DNA from: Halostella litorea
Lineage (GTDB): Archaea > Halobacteriota > Halobacteria > Halobacteriales > Natronoarchaeaceae
Reading direction: 5' to 3'
DNA length: 64,000 nucleotides
Assembly (NCBI RefSeq): GCF_004785955.1
Contig: NZ_ML214300.1
Span: 547,223-611,222 of the forward strand
Positions within the stretch are counted from its first letter, which is position 1. Every line of letters begins with the position of its first letter. Positions 9,235 to 16,721 of this stretch are shown in pieces. The translations under genes were made by a program, and so were the position numbers. The notes below the pieces were generated by a model, which was not told the DNA's origin, did not search any database, and saw only the letters and a list, made by a program, of their open reading frames with translations.

Positions 9235-10164
9235 ATGGACCTGTCCGGAAAGCGAGTGCTCGTCACCGGCGGCGCAGGCCTCGTCGGGTCGCACATGGCC
9301 GCCCGCCTCGACGCCGACAACGACGTCCTCGTCGCGGACGACCTCTCGAACGGCTACCGCGACTGGGTGCCCGACGGCGCCGAGTTCGCCGGGGTGGACC
9401 TGACCGACCCGGACGCGGTGGCCGAGGTCGTCACCCCCGACCTCGACGTCGTCTTCCACTTCGCCGCCTCGAAGGAGGTCGACACCGACCGCCCCCGCGC
9501 GCAGTTCGACGCGAACAACGCGATGACGTACAACCTGCTCGAACGGATGGATTCGGTCGGCGTCGACCGGATAGCGTTCACTTCCTCCTCGACGGTGTAC
9601 GGCGAGGCCCCGCGCCCGACGCCCGAGGACTACGCGCCGCTCGAACCCATCAGCATCTACGGCGCGAGCAAACTCGCCGAGGAGGGCCTGCTGTCGACGT
9701 ACGCCCACGCCCACGGCTTCACCGTCTGGACGTTCCGGTTCGCGAACATCCCCGGCCCGGCGTTCGACGGCTCCGTCATCCCCGACTTCGTGGAGAAGAT
9801 GGACGAGAACCCCGAGACGATGACGATCCTCGGGAACGGCCGCCAGGAGAAGTCGTACCTCCACGTCGAGGAGTGCGTCGACGCCATCCGCCACGTCGTC
9901 GCCAACACGGACGACGCCCTCAACGTGTACAACCTCGGCACGCGGACCACGACGTCGGTCAACCGCATCGCCGACATCGTCGCCGAGGAGATGGGCGTCG
10001 ACCCCGACTACGAGTACACCGGCGGCGACCGCGGCTGGACCGGCGACGTGCCGAAGATGCGCCTCTCGGTCGAGAAACTCGCCGCGACCGGCTGGGGGCC
10101 GCCCTTCTCCAGCGACGAGTCCGTCCGCAAGGCGGCCCGGCAACTGGTCGACCGGCTGGACTGA
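9235..10164 (+). CDS. NAD-dependent epimerase/dehydratase (UDP-glucose 4-epimerase type)
   Basis: 309-residue extended short-chain dehydrogenase. The N-terminal Rossmann motif is VLVTGGAGLVGSHMA, the catalytic Ser/Tyr-Lys set is FTSSSTVYGEA and YGASKLAEEG, and the substrate loop is RFANIPGP. GalE-like enzymes of this kind act on nucleotide sugars for surface glycan synthesis. The ATG at 9235 puts the Rossmann strand at residue 6; the open frame extends 14 codons upstream into the acs2 promoter region and is less likely. Divergent from acs2 with a 104-bp shared upstream region. The exact sugar is unknown. Confidence 0.92.
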   Translation: MDLSGKRVLVTGGAGLVGSHMAARLDADNDVLVADDLSNGYRDWVPDGAEFAGVDLTDPDAVAEVVTPDLDVVFHFAASKEVDTDRPRAQFDANNAMTYNLLERMDSVGVDRIAFTSSSTVYGEAPRPTPEDYAPLEPISIYGASKLAEEGLLSTYAHAHGFTVWTFRFANIPGPAFDGSVIPDFVEKMDENPETMTILGNGRQEKSYLHVEECVDAIRHVVANTDDALNVYNLGTRTTTSVNRIADIVAEEMGVDPDYEYTGGDRGWTGDVPKMRLSVEKLAATGWGPPFSSDESVRKAARQLVDRLD

Positions 10165-10220
10165 TCCGGGACCGCCCGAGCTATCGCAAGGTTCTTTCTG
10201 CGGCCGCGGGAGCCGGCGGT

Positions 10221-11027
10221 ATGGACCTCCCCGACGAGTGGACCGCCGGCACCGTCTCCGCCAACGGTATCGACATCCGGTACTACCGGGCGGGATCCGG
10301 CGATCCGGTCGTGCTGGCACACGGGATGTACGCCGACGGCCGGTGCTGGGCGCGGCTGGGGTCGGATCTGGCCGACGAGTACGAGGTGGTCGCGTACGAC
10401 GCCCGCGGCCACGGCCGCTCGGACGCCCCGGAGACGGGATACGACATAGACACCCGCGTCGCCGACCTCGTCGGGCTGGTCGCCGAACTCGGGCTGGACG
10501 ACCCCGTCCTCGGCGGGCACTCGATGGGCGCGGCGACGGTCGCCTGGGCGGCCGCCGAGCACCCGTCGCTGCCCCGCGGCGTCTTCCTCGAAGACCCGTC
10601 GCGGTTCCGGGGGACCCCGGAGACGAGCGTGGAAGCCGCACGGGAAGCGGGCCGCGAACGCCTCCGTGAGTCGAAGTCCCGCTCGGTCGAGGAACGGGTC
10701 GAACGCCACTACGAGGAAGCCGGCCGCGACGACCACGACGAGGCGCAGGTCCGTCGCCTCGCCGTCGCGACCGACGACTGCAGCCCGCACGTCGTGAAGA
10801 TCGCACAGGAGCATCCGCCGGTGGAGCGGGCGTTCGACGACGTCGCGTGTCGCACGCTGGTGTTGCGACGCGACGTCGGCGTCGACGACCGGGTGGAGGA
10901 CCTGCGGGCGGCGGAGCGGCTCGCGGACGGCCGGCTCGTACACGTCCCCGACGCCGGACACCACGTCTTCCTCGACGAGTACGACGCCGCCGCGGCGGAG
11001 CTCCGGACGTTCCTCCGCCGCCTGTAG
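10221..11027 (+). CDS. Alpha/beta hydrolase
   Basis: 268-residue alpha/beta-hydrolase-fold enzyme. The oxyanion region is VVLAHGMYADGRCW, the nucleophile elbow GGHSMGAA carries the catalytic Ser, the acid probably lies near the RRDVGVDDR strand, and the catalytic His is in DAGHHVFLDEY. The fold hydrolyses esters, epoxides or C-C bonds; the sequence does not tell which. It lies 56 bp downstream of the epimerase and converges with a Bat-type regulator gene. The ATG at 10221 gives a normal family N-terminus. Confidence 0.92.
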   Translation: MDLPDEWTAGTVSANGIDIRYYRAGSGDPVVLAHGMYADGRCWARLGSDLADEYEVVAYDARGHGRSDAPETGYDIDTRVADLVGLVAELGLDDPVLGGHSMGAATVAWAAAEHPSLPRGVFLEDPSRFRGTPETSVEAAREAGRERLRESKSRSVEERVERHYEEAGRDDHDEAQVRRLAVATDDCSPHVVKIAQEHPPVERAFDDVACRTLVLRRDVGVDDRVEDLRAAERLADGRLVHVPDAGHHVFLDEYDAAAAELRTFLRRL

Positions 11028-11044
11028 GCGGCCGGGCGGCCCCG

Positions 11045-11731
11045 TCAGTCCGGGAGCGGCGGCCACGTCGTCGCCACGGTTTCCTGTACGAGTCGCGTCT
11101 GCGCGCGGCGGAGCCGCTCGGAGGCCGACGACGCGGAGATGTCGAGCTCCGCGGCAACCTCCGCCAGGGTGGCCCGGCGCGGGACCTCGAAGTGGCCGAG
11201 TTCGTACGCGGTCCGGAGCGCCTCGCGCTGGCGGTCGGTCAGCCCGTCGCCTGGCGGTTCGGGCTCGCCGTCGTGCGTGAGGCGGTGCAGCCGGAAGCCG
11301 GCGTTGCGCCGCCAGAACGAGGCGAACGCGTCGAAGGCGTCGCGGTCGGCGAACCAGCCCGTCTGCCGCCAGCCGTCCGGCTCGACGTCGATCCGCTCGA
11401 CGATGGCGTCGGCCGTGGCGAGGGCTTCGAGGCCGGCCAGGTCGTCGATGTGGTCGCCGAGCTGTTCCTCGAAGCTCAGCGCGGGGACCGCCTGATACCG
11501 GCGGGTGTCGCCGGCGCGCCCGACGAGGGTCCACCGGTCGACGTCGTAGGCGTCGTCGAGGGCCCGCTCGGTCGCCGACCGGGAGCCGCCGGTCGCGGTC
11601 ACGAGAAACAGCGGCCGCCTGCCGTGGTTGTACTGCAGTTCGAGCGCGAGCGACGCGTCGGGAACCGCCGACGCCACCCCCGCCAGGGGGAGCGCCTCGC
11701 AGCGGATCCCGAACTCGGCGACGAGCCCCAT
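11045..11731 (-). CDS. Bat-type HTH_10 transcriptional regulator
   Basis: 228-residue protein with an N-terminal alpha-beta region (MGLVAEFGIRCEALPLAG) common in haloarchaeal BAT-domain regulators and a C-terminal HTH_10 (LTDRQREALRTAYELGHFEV; ATLAEVAAELDISASSASER). No GAF or PAS sensor is present, so input would come through the BAT-like region. The ATG at 11729-11731 is chosen because it begins the conserved domain; the open frame further upstream is non-conserved and crosses the divergent promoter. It is flanked on both sides by alpha/beta hydrolase genes, possible targets. Confidence 0.88.
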   Translation of the reverse strand: MGLVAEFGIRCEALPLAGVASAVPDASLALELQYNHGRRPLFLVTATGGSRSATERALDDAYDVDRWTLVGRAGDTRRYQAVPALSFEEQLGDHIDDLAGLEALATADAIVERIDVEPDGWRQTGWFADRDAFDAFASFWRRNAGFRLHRLTHDGEPEPPGDGLTDRQREALRTAYELGHFEVPRRATLAEVAAELDISASSASERLRRAQTRLVQETVATTWPPLPD

Positions 11732-11821
11732 ACCACACCGTTCCGGGCGGCACCAATGGACGTGTCGAATCGCGGTGACGGCCCCGCGGCCCCCGAGCGG
11801 ACCGGCCGTCCGGTGGCCGCC

Positions 11822-11834
11822 CCTACTTAAAACG
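11822..11834 (+). promoter_or_regulatory. TATA box for the 11887 hydrolase gene
   Basis: CCTACTTAAAACG is a clear haloarchaeal BRE/TATA-like element in very GC-rich surroundings, about 55-60 bp before the ATG at 11887. This implies a short leader rather than a leaderless message. Confidence 0.45.
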
Positions 11835-11886
11835 CCGGACGGCTGAGAGAACGGCTTAGCCGGGGCGGGGTCGAACGACGGGAGGC

Positions 11887-12681
11887 ATGCAGCGGACACA
11901 GTCCACGAACGGGATCGAGGTAGCGTACGAACGACGCGGCGACGGCCACCCGCTGGTCCTGCTCCACGGCGGGATGGCCCCCCGGGAGTACTGGAACCCG
12001 GTCGTCCCGGCGTTCGAGGGATACGGCGCGGTCGTCCCGCAGCGCCCGGGCTTTGGCACCTGTCTCGACGACCCCGCGGAGACGAGCGCGGCCGAGGTGC
12101 TGGAGCGCGAGGCCGAGTACGCCCGCGCGCTCGTCGAGGCCGTCGACGGCGACCCGGTTCTGCTCGGGCACTCCTACGGCGCGCTCACCGCGGTCGAGGC
12201 CGCGACGGACGCGGCGGTCGAGGCGGTCGTCGCCTACGAACCGGCGGTGCTCCCCGAGGGGTACCGGGCGGAGGCCGACCTCGCCGACCGGATGGCGTCG
12301 CTGATCGACCGGGGCGAGCGACGCGAGGCGGTGAAACGCTACGTCGAGCAGGTGCTCCACCCCGACGGTGTCGACGACCTCGACGCGTGGCTCGCGGAGT
12401 GGCCGGTCTGGCCGGACTGCGTGGACCTCGCCGAGGAGGTCGTCCGCATGAACCGCGCCGTCGAGCGGTACGAACTCCCCGACCGCCTCCACGTCGACGC
12501 CCCCGCGCTCGTCCTGACCGGGACGGACGGCCCGGAGTTCCTCCGGGAGAGCGCACGCGACGTCCACGCGGCGCTACCCCACAGCCGCCTCGTCGAGTTC
12601 GACGGCGTCAGCCACACCGGCCCGGCCGAAGCGCCGGACCGCGTCGCCGCGGAAGTCGCGGCGTTCGTGAACGCCCAGTAA
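11887..12681 (+). CDS. Alpha/beta hydrolase
   Basis: 264-residue alpha/beta-hydrolase-fold protein with LVLLHGGMAPREYW (oxyanion hole), LLGHSYGALTAVEAA (nucleophile Ser), ALVLTGTDGPEFLR (acid Asp region) and EFDGVSHTGPAEAP (catalytic His). It resembles haloarchaeal proteins of unknown substrate. It is only distantly similar to the hydrolase at 10221 (different lid), so the two are not recent duplicates. It is divergent from the Bat-type regulator across 155 bp, an arrangement that often reflects regulation of the neighbour. Confidence 0.92.
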   Translation: MQRTQSTNGIEVAYERRGDGHPLVLLHGGMAPREYWNPVVPAFEGYGAVVPQRPGFGTCLDDPAETSAAEVLEREAEYARALVEAVDGDPVLLGHSYGALTAVEAATDAAVEAVVAYEPAVLPEGYRAEADLADRMASLIDRGERREAVKRYVEQVLHPDGVDDLDAWLAEWPVWPDCVDLAEEVVRMNRAVERYELPDRLHVDAPALVLTGTDGPEFLRESARDVHAALPHSRLVEFDGVSHTGPAEAPDRVAAEVAAFVNAQ

Positions 12682-12720
12682 GTCGGGGACGTCGCCCCCG
12701 GCGCGCGGTCGCCGGCCCAC

Positions 12721-13050
12721 CTACACCGAGAACGCCGCCCGCGCCTCGCAGTCGGACTCCCGCGCTTCGAGCGTCGCCACGGCGTCGTACTCGCCGGACT
12801 CGGGGTCGTCCCACGACGCCTCGTACGTCGCGGACTCGCCGGGGGGTATCGTCTCGGAGCCGAGCGCCTGCGCGAACATGCGGCCCTCGCTGAACCGCCA
12901 GACCTCCCGGTCGCCGTCGTGCACGGCGAAGTCCGCCTCCAGCGCGTCGGGGAAGCGGAGGTCGACCGGTTCAGCCCCGTCGTTTTCGACCGTGAAGACG
13001 AACGTGACGCCGTCGTCGGCGGCGACGTCGAGCGACCCATGAAGCGCCAT
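12721..13050 (-). CDS. BsuPI-like domain protein (putative proteinase inhibitor fold)
   Basis: 109-residue protein forming a single beta-sandwich of the BsuPI type: FVFTVENDGAEPVDLRF, DFAVHDGDREVWRFSEGRMF, TIPPGESATYEASWDD and SGEYDAVATLEA. Founding members inhibit an intracellular serine protease in Bacillus, but most homologues are uncharacterised. There is no signal peptide, so it should be cytoplasmic. The ATG at 13048-13050 begins MALHGSLDV; an in-frame start nine codons upstream is also open but adds only a short basic tail. Confidence 0.8.
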   Translation of the reverse strand: MALHGSLDVAADDGVTFVFTVENDGAEPVDLRFPDALEADFAVHDGDREVWRFSEGRMFAQALGSETIPPGESATYEASWDDPESGEYDAVATLEARESDCEARAAFSV

Positions 13051-13143
13051 GGGCCGGGCTACCGAACGGGCGACCAAAGCCTTTCCGTCGGGGGCGGTCC
13101 GGCAAGCAGTACGCCTTTATCCGGGGGTCGCCTACCGCGGGGC

Positions 13144-13920
13144 GTGCAGATCGTCGGGTACGACACGGGGTCGCCGGCGTCCGGGGAGGGCGACGGCCGG
13201 AACCCCGCGCTGTTGCTCGCCGCGGACGGGCGCGTCGACCGCGTCGCGCTGACGCCGGGGACCGAACTCGCCTACAGCCTCGGCGAGCGGCGCTGTGCGG
13301 GCGCGGTCGACGGGGACACCCACTACGACTGCGGGAACGAGGCCGCCCCGTACTGCGACCAGCACGCGAGCACGTGGGTGTGTGCGCGGTGTACCGGCAC
13401 CTGCCTCAAGGACGAGATGGACTGCTACGAGGAGCACGCGGTGTACCTCGCGGCGTTCGCCCCGGCGACGTTCAAGGTCGGCGTCACCCGGTCGTGGCGG
13501 CTGGAGACCCGCCTGCGCGAGCAGGGGGCCGACCGCGCCGCCCACCTCCACACCGTCTCGAACGGCCGGATCGCCCGGGAACTGGAGGCCGAGATAGCGA
13601 CGGACCAGACCGACCGCGTCCGGGTCCCCGAGAAGGTCGCCGGCCTCGGCCGCGGGGTCGACGAGGACGCCTGGGCGGCCGTACTGGCGGAGTTCGACGT
13701 GCTCGACCGCTGGCGGTTCGACTACGGCCTCGGCCTCGACGCCCGCCCGGTCCCCGAGACGCTGGCGACGGGGACGGTGGTTGGGGTGAAGGGCCGCGTG
13801 CTGGTCCTGGAGAACGCCGGGACGACCTACGCCGTCGACCTGCGGGACCTGGTCGGCTACGCGGTCGAGGCGGAGTCGGCGTCGCGCTCGCTGCAGTCGA
13901 ACCTCGGCGCGTTCACCTGA
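13144..13920 (+). CDS. DUF2797 family protein with Cys-rich zinc-binding region
   Basis: 258-residue protein of a conserved family of unknown function. The N-terminus contains a metal-site-like cluster of Cys and His (RRCAGAVD, YDCGNEAAPYCDQHAS, WVCARCTGTCLKDEMDCYEEH). A GIY-YIG-like nuclease-fold stretch follows (HAVYLAAFAPATFKVGVTRS; ETRLREQGADRAAHLH). The start appears to be GTG at 13144, about 30 bp after a TATA-like CCTTTATCC at 13110-13118, giving a leaderless transcript; no ATG is near the conserved N-terminus. Function is unknown; the GIY-YIG resemblance is my inference from the V-Y-L and K-V-G-V-T strands. Confidence 0.8.
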   Translation: MQIVGYDTGSPASGEGDGRNPALLLAADGRVDRVALTPGTELAYSLGERRCAGAVDGDTHYDCGNEAAPYCDQHASTWVCARCTGTCLKDEMDCYEEHAVYLAAFAPATFKVGVTRSWRLETRLREQGADRAAHLHTVSNGRIARELEAEIATDQTDRVRVPEKVAGLGRGVDEDAWAAVLAEFDVLDRWRFDYGLGLDARPVPETLATGTVVGVKGRVLVLENAGTTYAVDLRDLVGYAVEAESASRSLQSNLGAFT

Positions 13921-14003
13921 CGTCCACCGCCCCACAGTCGCGGTACGTCGCTCCGGCGACCGTTTACCGAACCCTTTTCGGGCCGGCGACGAAAGCCGGT
14001 GGT

Positions 14004-14408
14004 ATGTCGGACGACGACTCCACCGACGGCGAGGAACCGGCCGCCGAGGACAACGGCGAGGACGAGGAGAAGTCCTTCCGCGAGCGCGTCGAGGAGATCC
14101 GCGAGAAGCGCGCCGAGGAGGGCGAGGGGGACGGCGAGTCCCGCGAGGAGCGCATGGAGGAGATGATGGGCGGCGGTCCCGGCGGCCCCGGCGGCATGGG
14201 TGGGGGCGGCGGCAACCCGTTCGCACAGATGATGAGCGGCATGATGGGCGGCGGTCCCGGCGCCGGCCCCGGCGGCCCCGGCGCGGGACCGGGCGGCCAG
14301 TCGGAGGGCGGCAACGAGGAACTCGTCCGCGAGGTCCGACAGCTCCGCGACGAGGTCCGCGACGCCACCCGACAGCTCCAGCGCATCGCGGACGCGCTCG
14401 AGGACTGA
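14004..14408 (+). CDS. Small Gly/Met-rich acidic protein of unknown function
   Basis: 134 residues. There is an acidic N-terminal helix region rich in Glu/Arg (KSFRERVEEIREKRAEEG), a Met-Gly-rich middle with two copies of a MMGGGPG motif (about residues 53-93), and a C-terminal amphipathic coiled coil (ELVREVRQLRDEVRDATRQL). There is no signal peptide or membrane segment. The coiled coil suggests oligomerisation. It has its own promoter-like TTTACCGAACC 40 bp upstream. I do not recognise a named family with certainty. Confidence 0.75.
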   Translation: MSDDDSTDGEEPAAEDNGEDEEKSFRERVEEIREKRAEEGEGDGESREERMEEMMGGGPGGPGGMGGGGGNPFAQMMSGMMGGGPGAGPGGPGAGPGGQSEGGNEELVREVRQLRDEVRDATRQLQRIADALED

Positions 14409-14525
14409 TACGGGTCGCTCTCGCCGATTACCGGTGAGAGCAACCACCGCGAGCGGGTCGGCCCCGTTTCCTGTTCCGGAATCCGACACTATCTTTATCC
14501 CTGCGGGGTTACTACCCCACCCACG

Positions 14526-14771
14526 ATGTCGCTGACAGCCGTGCTCGTCGCGAAACTGATCCACGACCTCCCGCGCCGGCACCAGCGGGCGGCGCTCGCG
14601 CTCGCGCCGCTCTCGGTGCTCGGTTACGCGAGCGTCTCGCCGGCGTACGAGGCGGCTCCGTGGGTCGGCGTACTCCTGCTCGTGGCGGCGACGCTGTTCG
14701 CGACCGGCGTCGTCGTCGCGGTGATGACCGGCATCGGGCAGGCGCTCGACTCCTACGAGACGCTGCCGTAG
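14526..14771 (+). CDS. Small membrane protein of unknown function
   Basis: 81 residues with a short basic N-terminal region (HDLPRRHQRAALAL) and two membrane helices (ALAPLSVLGYASVSP and WVGVLLLVAATLFATGVVVA). TATCTTTATCCC at 14490-14501 is a good TATA element 25-36 bp upstream of the ATG. Its 3' end overlaps the convergent glycosyltransferase gene by 19 bp. No function can be assigned. Confidence 0.7.
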   Translation: MSLTAVLVAKLIHDLPRRHQRAALALAPLSVLGYASVSPAYEAAPWVGVLLLVAATLFATGVVVAVMTGIGQALDSYETLP

Positions 14772-15856
14772 AGGTCGGCCAGTCGCTCGACGGTTCTGCC
14801 GACGCTTATCTCGTCCCGACGCTCCAGACAGTTCTCCGCGAGGTCGTCGCCGTCGGCGAGCACGTCCTCGATCCGCGCCCGGAACGCATCGACGTCCTCG
14901 CTCGGGAAGTGATACCCCGTCACCCCGTCCTCGACCGTCTCGGAGAGCGCGCCGCTGTCGACGCCGACGACGGGCGTCCCGCAGGCGTTGGCCTCCAGCG
15001 CGACCAGCCCCTGCGTCTCGACCGGGCTCGGGAACGCGAACACGTCGAGCGCCGAGTAGAACGCCGGCATCTCCTCGCGGTCGAGGAAGCCGAGGAAGCG
15101 CACGTCCGCGTCGCTGTCGGCCGCCTGCGCCCGCAGGTCCTCGCGGGCGGGGCCGTCGCCGCCGAGGACGACCGTCGCGTCGAGGCCCTCGGCCGCGTCT
15201 ATCAGGTCGGTGAGGCGCTTCTCGTAGCCGTGCCGGCCGGTGTAGCCGACCAGCCGCTCGCCGACGAGGTCGTGGCGTTCGCGGAACGCCGTCGCGTCAG
15301 TCGGCCGGAAGTGCTCGGTGTCGATCCCGTTCGAGACCACCTCGACGCGGGTCTCGATGCCGAGTTCGGCCCGGAGGTACTGGCGGACGGGTTCGGTCGG
15401 GACGACGACCCGGTCGGCGCGGTTGAAAAACCACCGCTCGTACCCCTCGACGAACCCCCGGAGGCCGCTCGCGATGCCCTCGGTCGGCGCGAGGTAGTCC
15501 GTGTACTCGCCGCCGGGGGTGTGGTAGGAGGCGACCAGCGGCGCGTCGGCGCGGCGGGCGAGCCGCATCGCGCCCAGTCCGAGGGCGTAGGGGGTGTGGG
15601 CGTGGACCACGTCGACGCTCTCGACGGCGTCGGGGATCTTCGGCGCGCCGAGGCGATACCCCTGATACCAGGGGAACGCGACGCTCCTGACCGGGTGCTC
15701 GTGTGGACCCGGCGAGTGGCCGTCCGACCGGGGGTACACCACGTCCATCCGGCCGCCGTCGCGGTTCCAGCGGTCCCGCCAGGTGTCTATCGTGTAGGTC
15801 ACGCCGTTTACCGTCGGCAGATAGGTGTCGGTAAAGGCGGCGACCTGATGATTCAT
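14753..15856 (-). CDS. Glycosyltransferase, GT4 family
   Basis: 367-residue GT-B-fold glycosyltransferase. The N-terminal domain has FTDTYLPTVNGVTYTID and DVVHAHTPYALGLGAMRLA; the C-terminal domain has the nucleotide-sugar site GYTGRHGYEKRLTDLIDA, VVLGGDGPARE and the E-x7-E element in PVETQGLVALEANACGTPVV. The N-terminal pattern resembles alpha-mannosyltransferases that build glycolipids or surface glycans. No membrane helix is present; it probably associates with the membrane peripherally. A TATA-like TTTTTAACC (minus strand, around 15884) precedes the ATG by about 28 bp. Confidence 0.93.
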   Translation of the reverse strand: MNHQVAAFTDTYLPTVNGVTYTIDTWRDRWNRDGGRMDVVYPRSDGHSPGPHEHPVRSVAFPWYQGYRLGAPKIPDAVESVDVVHAHTPYALGLGAMRLARRADAPLVASYHTPGGEYTDYLAPTEGIASGLRGFVEGYERWFFNRADRVVVPTEPVRQYLRAELGIETRVEVVSNGIDTEHFRPTDATAFRERHDLVGERLVGYTGRHGYEKRLTDLIDAAEGLDATVVLGGDGPAREDLRAQAADSDADVRFLGFLDREEMPAFYSALDVFAFPSPVETQGLVALEANACGTPVVGVDSGALSETVEDGVTGYHFPSEDVDAFRARIEDVLADGDDLAENCLERRDEISVGRTVERLADLYGSVS

Positions 15857-16147
15857 TACCGAGCCTTTCGTGGGGGAGTGGTTAAAAATCCCGTCATCTA
15901 TCGATCACCTCGTTCCGGCGATCCGGCGGGCGACGGTCCGGGTCGTGCGGGCGTCCAGGATCCCGGAGAGGGTTCGGCTGTCAGGGGCCGCCCCGCTCCC
16001 GTCCCCGAGTTCGTTCGGAGGGCTTCCCCTAAGAGTAGAAACAAAAAATACTTGTCTTTCACATACCGAGCGGTAAACGGGGCGTTTCAGGATGACACTC
16101 TCTCCTTGTCCTGATCGGCCCCGGAATCCCCCCACCCCCCATTTCCG
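15857..16147. other. Intergenic region, divergent promoters
   Basis: 291 bp between the glycosyltransferase and rnp4 genes. The left end holds the glycosyltransferase TATA element. The right part is unusually AT-rich (AGAAACAAAAAATACTTG, about 16035-16052) and could hold the promoter of the rnp4 operon, although 95 bp from the ATG. The middle is GC-rich with no convincing reading frame. Confidence 0.5.
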
Positions 16148-16420
16148 ATGACGATAGCCGAGGAGCGCATCGACCGGCTGGAGACGCTCGCCCGCGACGC
16201 GGCGGCCGCGTCGAACCAGGAGCGGGCGCGGGAGTACGTCCGCCTCGCCAGACGCATCGCCGAGCGCAACCGCCTGTCGCTCCCGACGCGGTTCAAGCGG
16301 TTCACCTGCGACGCCTGTGACAGCTACCTCCGTCCGGGCGCGAACGCGCGCGTCAGGACCAGGGACGGCCACGTCGTCGTCGCCTGCGACTGCGGCCATC
16401 AGGCGCGCTATCCGTACTGA
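16148..16420 (+). CDS. rnp4: Ribonuclease P protein component 4 (Rpp21/Rpr2 family)
   Basis: 90-residue zinc-ribbon subunit of archaeal RNase P, which matures tRNA 5' ends. The N-terminal helices are IAEERIDRLETLARDAAA and ARRIAERNRLSLPTRFKRF. The zinc ribbon supplies four Cys in FTCDACDSYLRPGANARVR and VVACDCGHQARYPY, the canonical Rpr2 arrangement ending in R-Y-P-Y. Length fits the family (about 90-120). It is first of a three-gene operon with the YhbY-type RNA-binding protein and MscS, an arrangement seen in other haloarchaea. Confidence 0.92.
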   Translation: MTIAEERIDRLETLARDAAAASNQERAREYVRLARRIAERNRLSLPTRFKRFTCDACDSYLRPGANARVRTRDGHVVVACDCGHQARYPY

Positions 16421-16475
16421 CGCGGCGGGTGCGTGCAACAAAGTTGAAACGGGAGCCGTACGTACACGCGGTAGA

Positions 16476-16721
16476 ATGACAGATCAGCGGCTCCGGAAAC
16501 AGGCACACGAGACGGACGTCACCGTCTGGGTGGGGAAGAACGGTATCGACTCGGTGACCGGCGAACTCGCCGACCAGCTCAACGACCGGGAACTCGTGAA
16601 GGTGAAGTTCCTGCGGGCGGCCCGCGGGGGGTCGAGCACGGAGGAACTCGCGGTCGAACTGGCCGACGCCGTCGACGCGGAACTCGTCGAGACGCGCGGT
16701 AACACGGCGGTGTTGCACTGA
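16476..16721 (+). CDS. YhbY/CRM-domain RNA-binding protein
   Basis: 81-residue CRM (YhbY) domain protein: LRKQAHETDVTVWVGKNGI, then LADQLNDRELVKVKFL, and a C-terminal strand ETRGNTAVLH. The GxxG-type loop is represented by VGKNG. CRM proteins bind structured RNA such as pre-ribosomal or intron RNA; in archaea they accompany RNase P genes, consistent with the upstream rnp4 55 bp away. It shares one base with the next start codon (TGATG), so it is translationally coupled to mscS. Confidence 0.92.
   Translation: MTDQRLRKQAHETDVTVWVGKNGIDSVTGELADQLNDRELVKVKFLRAARGGSSTEELAVELADAVDAELVETRGNTAVLH

Noticed and set aside
15905-16441. Minus-strand 178-codon frame opposite rnp4
   Set aside because: It overlaps the conserved rnp4 gene and has no family resemblance.
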